NCBI GenBank assembly: GCA_003484585.1
Contig: DNBZ01000104.1
Coordinates: 1-6,404 of the forward strand
Length of the DNA stretch: 6,404 bases
Origin: Bacteroidota bacterium
Lineage (GTDB): Bacteria > Bacteroidota > Bacteroidia > NS11-12g > UBA9320
Direction: 5' to 3'
Shown in pieces: positions 1-5,239 of this stretch (position 1 is the stretch's first letter; the number at the start of each line of letters is the position of its first letter). The notes beneath the pieces are model-generated. The model had not been told where the DNA came from, ran no database searches, and worked only from the letters and a program-made list of their open reading frames with translations. Position numbers and translations under genes: made by a program.

Positions 1-1935
1 AAAACCCATAACTGGTCCTTTACCTAGAGCCCATAGTATAACTGCTGCTATACCTGTGGTAATATTCGCATCTATAATAGAAGAGTAAGCACTTGAGTAA
101 CCATCTTTGATAGCGGCCTTAAACGACTTACCTCCTTGTAATTCTTCTCGTATTCTCTCAAAAATAAGTACGTTGGCATCTACCGCCATACCTATAGTAA
201 GTACTAAACCAGCCATACCCGGCAGAGTAAGTGCTGCGTGCATACCTGCTAGTACACCTATAATAAATATAAGGTTGACAAGCAATGCGATATCTGCGTA
301 GAAACCAGCCTTACCATAGTATATTACCATAAAGATAATTACTAGTAAGAAACCGACTACTAACGAGATAAGTCCTGCACTGATAGCCTTTGCACCCAAT
401 GTAGGTCCTACTGTGCTTTCTCCCGCTATACGAGCTGGAGCTGGCAGCTTACCTGCTTTTAGTATATTACTTAAATCTGTTGCTTCTGCTTGGTCAAACC
501 CTCCGGTGATTACCGAGCTACCATTAGGTATCTCGCTCTGCACTGTAGGAGCACTAAATACTTGATCATCTAGTACTACTGCAACACACTCCTTAGGATT
601 AGCTGTAGAAGCTGCTGCGGTTATTCTTCTCCATGCAGATGTACCTTCTTGGTTCATTTGCATACTTACTGCTAGGTTAAGGTTGTCTTGACGACTTGGT
701 CTAGCATCTGTAATCACATCTCCAGATAGTGCAGGCTCTCCAGATCTATCGCTCTTACAAGCGTATAAAGCTCTAAAGTCTTTACCGTCTATTTTCACGG
801 CTTTGAAACCAAACTTGAAATGTACATTAGAAGGAAGAGCGTTTCTTACGTCTTCTCTATTGAAGTATTTTGTAAATAACGCTACGTTATTATCATCTAC
901 ATAACCTATTTCTGCTGAGCTAGACCAGTTCTGACCTTCGTTAGCAAGATTTGGTATTATTTTAGAAATGATTGGATTTTCTGCTTCTATCTCTGCTCTA
1001 GATTTTTGAGCAGTATCTACTCCTGTAGAATCTGCACTGGCTAGGTTACCATTTAGCGAACCATCCTTACCCGCTTCTGACGTATCAGCAGGAGTTATAG
1101 TAGTGTTAGTAGTTGAAGTAGTATCATCAGGCTCACTTAGTTTCGTTTGACCGTATACTATTTTATTTACTTTTTCTAAGTATTCGAAACCCTTAAAGTT
1201 AGGGAACACATTCCAAAACTGAAGCTTTGCAGATCTCTCTACCAAGTCTCTCACACGTTGTGGATCATCCACACCTGGAAGTTCTACAAGTATTCTGCCA
1301 TTATCTAGTCGTTGTACGTTAGGCTGAGATACTCCGAACTTATCAATACGAGTACTGATAATCTCAAACGCTCTACTAATAGCACTTTCGCTTTCTCTCT
1401 TAAGATAATCAAATACCTCGGTGTTAGAAGAGTTATATCCGTTTGGCAATTCAGCTTCTAAGCCTTTACCATAAAACACACCTGCTATTTTACCTTCAGG
1501 AGCTATTTTATTATAGTTACTAGCTAGTAAGTCTACGAAGTTTTGCTGACCTAAGTATTGCTCTTTAGATTGTGCTAAAGCTTGGATAAACTGCTGATCG
1601 GTAGTTTTACCTGCCATAGCTTCTATTACTGTAGCCGTTTCTATTTCTAGAGTCACGTTCATACCACCTTGTAAGTCAAGACCTAAGTTAAGCTCATTTT
1701 CTTTGCACTGTTGATAGGTGAAACCAAGTAGGGGATAAACCTCTTCTTGAGAAAGTGAGTCTAAGTAAACGCTCTTAAAAGAGTCGATGGCAACTGGATT
1801 CCCAGGATACATATTTTCTGCTTGTACCTGAGCTTTTTTCTCTACTGAGTTAGTTACGAAGGTAAAAGACAGTTGATAAGCACTTGCTAGAAGCAGTAAA
1901 ACTGTTATTATTTGGACAAAGCCTTTATTATTCAT
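1..1935 (-). CDS. secDF: Protein translocase subunit SecD, probably N-terminal half of a SecDF fusion (partial)
   Basis: Membrane component of the Sec system that uses the proton-motive force to help pull proteins across the inner membrane after SecA-driven translocation. Translating the minus strand from ATG at 1935 gives 645 uninterrupted codons to the window edge, ending in GKGPVMGF. Visible parts: N-terminal membrane helix (about 6-27); LGLDLQGGMNVTLEI (84-98), the classic SecD motif; periplasmic P1 with STRIDKFGVSQPNVQ and VELPGVDDP (about 194-225); a Ser/Thr/Asp-rich linker (about 267-311); the remaining periplasmic part ending in ILKAGKLPAPA (491-501); then helices at about 517-540, 547-566, 571-590 and 616-638. 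GMAVDANVLIFERIREEL (582-599) carries Asp586, matching the helix-4 aspartate implicated in proton transport in SecDF. In Bacteroidota SecD and SecF are usually one chain of roughly 1000 residues; the SecF half would lie left of the window, so the fusion is inferred. Own promoter upstream; same strand as udk. Confidence 0.96.
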   Translation of the reverse strand, partial: MNNKGFVQIITVLLLLASAYQLSFTFVTNSVEKKAQVQAENMYPGNPVAIDSFKSVYLDSLSQEEVYPLLGFTYQQCKENELNLGLDLQGGMNVTLEIETATVIEAMAGKTTDQQFIQALAQSKEQYLGQQNFVDLLASNYNKIAPEGKIAGVFYGKGLEAELPNGYNSSNTEVFDYLKRESESAISRAFEIISTRIDKFGVSQPNVQRLDNGRILVELPGVDDPQRVRDLVERSAKLQFWNVFPNFKGFEYLEKVNKIVYGQTKLSEPDDTTSTTNTTITPADTSEAGKDGSLNGNLASADSTGVDTAQKSRAEIEAENPIISKIIPNLANEGQNWSSSAEIGYVDDNNVALFTKYFNREDVRNALPSNVHFKFGFKAVKIDGKDFRALYACKSDRSGEPALSGDVITDARPSRQDNLNLAVSMQMNQEGTSAWRRITAAASTANPKECVAVVLDDQVFSAPTVQSEIPNGSSVITGGFDQAEATDLSNILKAGKLPAPARIAGESTVGPTLGAKAISAGLISLVVGFLLVIIFMVIYYGKAGFYADIALLVNLIFIIGVLAGMHAALTLPGMAGLVLTIGMAVDANVLIFERIREELQGGKSFKAAIKDGYSSAYSSIIDANITTGIAAVILWALGKGPVMGF

Positions 1936-1980
1936 TTGCTATTATATTCTGTTTGCTGTATGCAAAAATTTCAAAGGCTG

Positions 1981-2011
1981 CAAAAGTAAATTTATTAGGT
2001 CAACTTAGCAA
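1981..2011 (-). promoter_or_regulatory. Bacteroidota-type promoter for secDF
   Basis: On the minus strand, TACTTTTG (1981-1988) matches the Bacteroidota -7 consensus TAnnTTTG exactly. A TTG (2009-2011) lies 20 nt upstream of it, the spacing expected for the -33 element. Transcription would start near 1975, giving a leader of about 40 nt before the secDF ATG. The leader has no clear Shine-Dalgarno sequence; it is A-rich just before the start (AATAGCAA), as is usual in the phylum. Consensus match and spacing are seen directly; activity is inferred. Confidence 0.6.
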
Positions 2012-2031
2012 TAATACTTTGCACCATATTT

Positions 2032-2051
2032 AATAGAGATTTTACTCTATT
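2032..2051 (-). other. Short AT-rich stem-loop directly after the udk stop codon
   Basis: AATAGAG and CTCTATT form a perfect 7-bp inverted repeat around a 6-nt loop, immediately next to the udk stop codon (2052-2054). In the udk transcript the stem is followed by AAATATGG, not a U-run, and the stem is AT-rich, so it is not a convincing intrinsic terminator. It could stabilise the 3' end of the mRNA or be chance. It lies upstream of the secDF promoter elements. Confidence 0.35.
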
Positions 2052-2690
2052 TTATTTACCCTCTTGCTCCGCTATTACTTCTTTAAATTTAGTAATAACA
2101 TTATCTAGGCAAGTATTGAAATCTTTGTTGTTTTTGATAATGTAATCTGCTGACGATTTATGCGGCTTCAGAAACTCAGCATATGCAGGCTGTACGTGTT
2201 TTTCCCACTGATACATTACCTCTTTATGGGTCATGCCTCTTTCCTTGGTATCCCGTTTTAGTCTCCGGTCTAAAGTCACATCATCATCTGCGTCTATATA
2301 TAGACGATAGTCATACATCTTATTCAATGCTTTATCTGCATACACAAATAGTCCTTCTATAAGCACTATAGGTGCTGGGTTGTATACTATCTCCTTTGGA
2401 AATATCTTCGGATTATTAAACGTGTATTCTACTATTTTTACGGTTTCACCTTTGAGCAGTTTTCGTATGTCTTTTTTTATTCTGCTAAAGTCTATACCTG
2501 TAGGATGATCAAAATTTACCATACCATTTTCATCTCTCAACTGCTCAGAGAGACCTTTGTAGTAGTTGTCTTGCGTTATCACGCATACCATGTCAGACCC
2601 AAATACCTCGCTTAGCTTCCTGATAAAGGTAGTCTTACCACTGGCACTTCCTCCTGCTAAACCTACTAGAAAAATGTCTGATTTTCTCAA
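2052..2690 (-). CDS. udk: Uridine kinase (uridine/cytidine salvage)
   Basis: Cytoplasmic P-loop kinase that phosphorylates uridine (and cytidine) to UMP (CMP) with a nucleoside triphosphate, the first step of pyrimidine nucleoside salvage. The protein has 212 residues, the normal length for bacterial Udk. Visible motifs: Walker A GGSASGKT (13-20) at the very N-terminus; ITQDNYYKGL (38-47), the nucleoside-site loop of uridine kinases; NFDHPTGIDF (59-68); IEGLFVYAD (111-119), the second strand with its acidic residue; RRLKRDTKERG (142-152), the arginine-rich lid; and EKHVQPAYAEFLKPHKSSADYII (from 163). The start is TTG at 2690: an in-frame TAA lies four codons upstream (at 2702-2700) and no ATG occurs between it and the P-loop, so a non-ATG start is forced. 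No Shine-Dalgarno sequence is visible. It is divergent from the ABC transporter genes and lies 116 nt upstream of secDF on the same strand. The two may be partly co-transcribed, although secDF appears to have its own promoter. Confidence 0.94.
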   Translation of the reverse strand: MRKSDIFLVGLAGGSASGKTTFIRKLSEVFGSDMVCVITQDNYYKGLSEQLRDENGMVNFDHPTGIDFSRIKKDIRKLLKGETVKIVEYTFNNPKIFPKEIVYNPAPIVLIEGLFVYADKALNKMYDYRLYIDADDDVTLDRRLKRDTKERGMTHKEVMYQWEKHVQPAYAEFLKPHKSSADYIIKNNKDFNTCLDNVITKFKEVIAEQEGK

Positions 2691-2805
2691 GTTGCGAAAT
2701 TAGATATAAATACTACATCTATGGTCACCAAACACCTATAGACTTTCGATTATTACCCTTCATTTTTTTCATTACCTTCGGTGGCTAACAGATATACTTG
2801 ATGAT
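2691..2805. promoter_or_regulatory. Divergent intergenic region between udk and the ABC transporter operon
   Basis: This 115-nt AT-rich gap must hold promoters for both directions. On the plus strand TACCTTCG (2773-2780) is one base off the Bacteroidota -7 box TAnnTTTG and would give a leader of about 20 nt before the ATG at 2806. On the minus strand TAATTTCG (2695-2702) is also one base off and sits only 4 nt from the udk TTG. Neither has a good -33 TTG at the right distance, so individual promoter calls are weak. A two-codon reading frame (ATG ATA TGA, 2801-2809) overlaps the ABC gene start and is probably chance. Confidence 0.35.
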
Positions 2806-3681
2806 ATGACTAGTGTACTCAGCATACAAAACTTAACCAAAATCTACAGCGGCAACACAGTGCTCAATGGGCTAAATCTAGAAGTACACAGAGGTACAGT
2901 ATTTGGACTACTCGGGCCAAATGGTAGTGGGAAGACCACGACCCTTAGTATCTTACTAGATGTAATTCCACAAACTTCAGGTGTATTTACATGGGGTTCT
3001 GATATAAACCGCAAAAAGATTGGCTCACTGCTAGAGTCTCCAAATTTCTATAGCCACCTTACCGCAGAGCGTAATCTAAAAATAGCAGCAGATATCAAAC
3101 AAGTTCCTTATTCCGATATAGACCGCGTATTACAATTCGTATCTCTGCTCGATCGTAAAAAGAGTAAGTTCAAGACCTTCTCGCTAGGGATGAAGCAACG
3201 ACTCGCTATTGCCTCTGCCCTACTGGGTAACCCAGTTGTATTAATACTAGACGAACCTACAAACGGCCTAGATCCACAAGGTATTTTTGAAATACGAGAG
3301 CTAATACACACTATATCTAGCCAAGGCATCACCATCATAATAGCTAGCCATATGCTAGACGAAGTACAAAAAGTATGCACAGATGTGGCGATAATTAAGA
3401 ATGGGAATCTCCTTGTTAATGGAAAAGTAGATGAACTCTTAGGTGATGATAATATTATAGTACTGCAGGCAGATGACTCCGAAAAGCTAAAAAGCATATT
3501 GGAACAAAGAAGTGATGTGACCAATATAAAGCCAGACTTGAATAAGCTTGTGGCTAGTTTCTCCTCTGAGGTATCTGCGGACACGCTAAACAAGGAGCTT
3601 TTTGAAGAGGGGATAGTCCTTAGTCATTTAGAAAGAAGACAGAAAAATTTAGAAATGCAATTTTTAGAACTTACCAAATAG
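2806..3681 (+). CDS. ABC transporter ATP-binding protein, BcrA/CcmA-like (ABC-2 type exporter)
   Basis: ATPase subunit of an ABC-2 exporter; it would sit on the cytoplasmic face of the inner membrane and drive the permease encoded 2 nt downstream. The protein has 291 residues. Visible motifs: Walker A GPNGSGKT (37-44); signature FSLGMKQRL (125-133), a variant of LSGGQ typical of this group; Walker B VLILDEP (145-151) with catalytic Glu150; D-loop GLDP (154-157); and H-loop His182 in IASHMLDE. The Q-loop position reads GSLLESPNFY (73-82), with Glu77 where most ABC proteins have Gln; this is common in BcrA-like ATPases for bacitracin or lantibiotic resistance. Residues from about 215 form the extra C-terminal domain often seen in this group. 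The substrate cannot be read from the sequence; relatives act in drug or bacteriocin export, immunity, or other envelope transport. The start is ATG with no clear Shine-Dalgarno sequence. Confidence 0.93.
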   Translation: MTSVLSIQNLTKIYSGNTVLNGLNLEVHRGTVFGLLGPNGSGKTTTLSILLDVIPQTSGVFTWGSDINRKKIGSLLESPNFYSHLTAERNLKIAADIKQVPYSDIDRVLQFVSLLDRKKSKFKTFSLGMKQRLAIASALLGNPVVLILDEPTNGLDPQGIFEIRELIHTISSQGITIIIASHMLDEVQKVCTDVAIIKNGNLLVNGKVDELLGDDNIIVLQADDSEKLKSILEQRSDVTNIKPDLNKLVASFSSEVSADTLNKELFEEGIVLSHLERRQKNLEMQFLELTK

Positions 3682-3683
3682 TT

Positions 3684-4466
3684 ATGATAAGATTACTCAA
3701 AATAGAATTACAAAAGATCATCTATAGCCGCCAACTTTGGATTATACTAGGTCTCTATATTTTACTTATCATACCCGTAGCATACGCCATAGATTCTGTA
3801 TCTTTAGGAGGAAGTTCTAATGGCGATGCAATGCCTGGCGGAATGGCTATCAATTTTTTTAATTTCCCTGCTGTATGGCACAATATGGCTTACCTGTTCA
3901 CTTGGTTTCAGCTGTTTTTAGGAATTATTATTATTTCGCTAGTTACTACCGAGTTTAGCCAAAGAACCTTGAGACAAAACATAATAGACGGTCTTACGAA
4001 ATGGGAAATAATATGGTCAAAGGAACTCGTAATCATACTACTAAGCAGCATCTCCACTATACTCTTGGTAGCATTTACCTTAATATTTGGAAACCAAGGT
4101 CCCGATACTTCTACTTGGACAGGTATACGTGTAATTCCTGTCTACTTTATATGTGCTATGCTCTATCTCAATTTTGCATACTTCTTAAGTTTTTGGGTGA
4201 AAAAATCTGGACTAGCTATCGGCTTGCTTCTGCTATACACTATAATAATAGAGAACCTAATCACCTTTAAACTATCAGACACAGTAGCACAGTATTTCCC
4301 TATGAAAATGCTTTCTGCCATGATTCCCAACCCACTTGGCAGTATGTTATCTTTGGAGTCTGAAGTGCAATTTACATTGCAGTATACCCTAGTAAGTATT
4401 GCATATATAGGTCTCTTTATAATTCTAATTAAATGGATGTTAGATAAGGGGCACTCTGCAAAATAG
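3684..4466 (+). CDS. ABC-2 type transporter permease, six transmembrane helices
   Basis: Membrane subunit of the exporter powered by the preceding ATPase. The ATG lies 2 nt after the ATPase stop, so the two genes should be co-transcribed and translationally coupled. The 260 residues contain six hydrophobic stretches, at about 18-36, 68-88, 114-136, 150-171, 175-194 and 233-252, the layout of ABC-2 permeases. Between helices 2 and 3, TTEFSQRTLRQNIIDGLTKWE (from 88) and the following SKEL match the family pattern of an E-x-R-x-G-T-like cytoplasmic coupling segment. A Gly/Ser/Met-rich loop (about 39-55) lies between helices 1 and 2 on the presumed outer side. The last residues are polar (DKGHSAK). 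The family (BcrB, NatB and similar) moves peptides, drugs or ions, and the sequence does not decide which. No homology to a named permease is claimed. Confidence 0.9.
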   Translation: MIRLLKIELQKIIYSRQLWIILGLYILLIIPVAYAIDSVSLGGSSNGDAMPGGMAINFFNFPAVWHNMAYLFTWFQLFLGIIIISLVTTEFSQRTLRQNIIDGLTKWEIIWSKELVIILLSSISTILLVAFTLIFGNQGPDTSTWTGIRVIPVYFICAMLYLNFAYFLSFWVKKSGLAIGLLLLYTIIIENLITFKLSDTVAQYFPMKMLSAMIPNPLGSMLSLESEVQFTLQYTLVSIAYIGLFIILIKWMLDKGHSAK

Positions 4467-4575
4467 GTAGACTATGCCAGTCTCCCTGTAGATCCAAAAG
4501 CATCCTTATGGGCTAATCCTTCTTGCTGTGCAGATTATCAGGTTTAGGATGCACTTATTATCGACAAAAAACTTT

Positions 4576-4603
4576 GGAAACTATTTGCTTATTAAAAGTT
4601 TCC
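4576..4603. promoter_or_regulatory. Inverted repeat upstream of tetR, candidate TetR operator
   Basis: GGAAACT (4576-4582) and AGTTTCC (4597-4603) form a perfect 7-bp inverted repeat with a 14-nt spacer. The arm centres are 21 bp apart, about two helical turns, which suits a dimeric regulator binding one DNA face. The spacer contains the TTTG (4584-4587) proposed as the -33 element of the tetR promoter, so binding would block RNA polymerase. The repeat is seen directly; its role as the operator of the adjacent TetR protein is inferred from position and from the habit of TetR regulators to control themselves. Confidence 0.5.
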
Positions 4604-4615
4604 TGCGTGTATTTG
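4584..4615 (+). promoter_or_regulatory. Candidate promoter for the tetR-tolC operon
   Basis: TTTG (4584-4587) followed after 20 nt by TGTATTTG (4608-4615) fits the Bacteroidota pattern of a -33 TTTG and a -7 TAnnTTTG with one mismatch (G for A). Transcription would begin around 4620-4623, almost exactly at the TTG codon (4625) that best fits the start of the TetR protein, implying little or no leader. The inverted repeat at 4576-4603 overlaps the -33 box. Moderate to low confidence because such AT-rich motifs occur by chance. Confidence 0.4.
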
Positions 4616-4624
4616 CACTCTAAT

Positions 4625-5239
4625 TTGGAAGAATCAGTAAAAATATTGCAAGGAGCTGCGAGTCTTTTTATGCGAATAGGTATAAAAAGTGTGAGCATGG
4701 ATGATATAGCTCGTGAGATAGGAGTTAGTAAAAAAACCATCTACAAACATTTTTCTGACAAGAAACACTTAGTATTAAAAGTAATAGAGGCTGACTTGAA
4801 CCGGGGAATGCTCTCTTGCAACACCTGCTATAGCACAGATGAAAATGCCGTTCAAAAAATGATAGATATTAGCAAGCATATCAGTCATCAGCATAGAGAT
4901 ATCAATCCTACAGTGATTTTTGACTTGCAAAAATACTACCCCTCGGCATGGGCTAAAATGAATACCTTCCAAAACGACTTTATTTCAAGTGTGATTATAC
5001 AAAATATTGAAGAAGGTCAAAACAATGCTCTCTATAGAAAAGAGATAGAACCCAAAATCGCAGCAGCTATGTATGTCACCCTAATACAAGGAATGATGCA
5101 GCAACTGATACAGGGTGACAATAACTACGATTTCAAAACACTCCACCTTCAGATGGTGAGTTACCACCTGTACGGCATATGCACTGAGGAAGGAAGAAAA
5201 TACTTAACCGATCACATCTACGAAATAACAAACGAATAA
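4625..5239 (+). CDS. TetR/AcrR-family transcriptional regulator
   Basis: Dimeric one-component regulator, probably a repressor of itself and the downstream tolC. From TTG 4625 the protein has 204 residues, the usual TetR length. The N-terminal domain is clear: LFMRIGIKSVSMDDIAREIG (14-33) leads into the helix-turn-helix, then VSKKTIYKHFSDKKHLV (34-50), a near-textbook TetR_N ending. Residues from about 55 form the helical ligand-binding and dimerisation domain, which is divergent and reveals no ligand. The start is uncertain. The frame stays open upstream with non-ATG candidates at 4613 (TTG), 4607 (GTG) and as far as 4523 (TTG). The 34 extra residues to 4523 are Cys-rich and unlike a TetR leader, and would cover the inverted repeat and promoter, so I favour 4625. 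The stop TAA overlaps the tolC ATG (TAATG), indicating an operon and coupled translation. It lies 158 nt after the ABC permease gene on the same strand. Confidence 0.9.
   Translation: MEESVKILQGAASLFMRIGIKSVSMDDIAREIGVSKKTIYKHFSDKKHLVLKVIEADLNRGMLSCNTCYSTDENAVQKMIDISKHISHQHRDINPTVIFDLQKYYPSAWAKMNTFQNDFISSVIIQNIEEGQNNALYRKEIEPKIAAAMYVTLIQGMMQQLIQGDNNYDFKTLHLQMVSYHLYGICTEEGRKYLTDHIYEITNE

Noticed and set aside
107..301. Plus-strand 64-codon reading frame
   Set aside because: It lies fully inside the strongly supported secDF gene on the other strand and its translation shows no family features.
2718..2742. TCTAT/ATAGA repeat in the divergent intergenic region as an operator
   Set aside because: The arms are only 5 bp and AT-rich, expected by chance at this base composition.
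3108..3593. Minus-strand 161-codon reading frame
   Set aside because: It is the complement of the ABC ATPase core, including signature and Walker B; the Ser-rich translation is a typical shadow.
4001..4270. Plus-strand 89-codon reading frame in another frame of the permease
   Set aside because: It is enclosed by the permease, whose membrane helices and conserved segment continue in the main frame through this stretch.
2806..4466. Gliding-motility transporter genes gldA/gldF
   Set aside because: The ATPase has the BcrA-type signature and Q-loop variant rather than GldA features, and the permease shows no recognisable GldF resemblance; no gldG follows.
4469..4483. AGACT/AGTCT hairpin just after the permease stop, considered as a terminator
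   Set aside because: The stem is only 5 bp and is followed by CCCTG rather than a T-run.
4558..4972. Two short minus-strand reading frames opposite tetR
   Set aside because: They overlap the TetR DNA-binding and ligand-binding regions, which are clearly coding on the plus strand.
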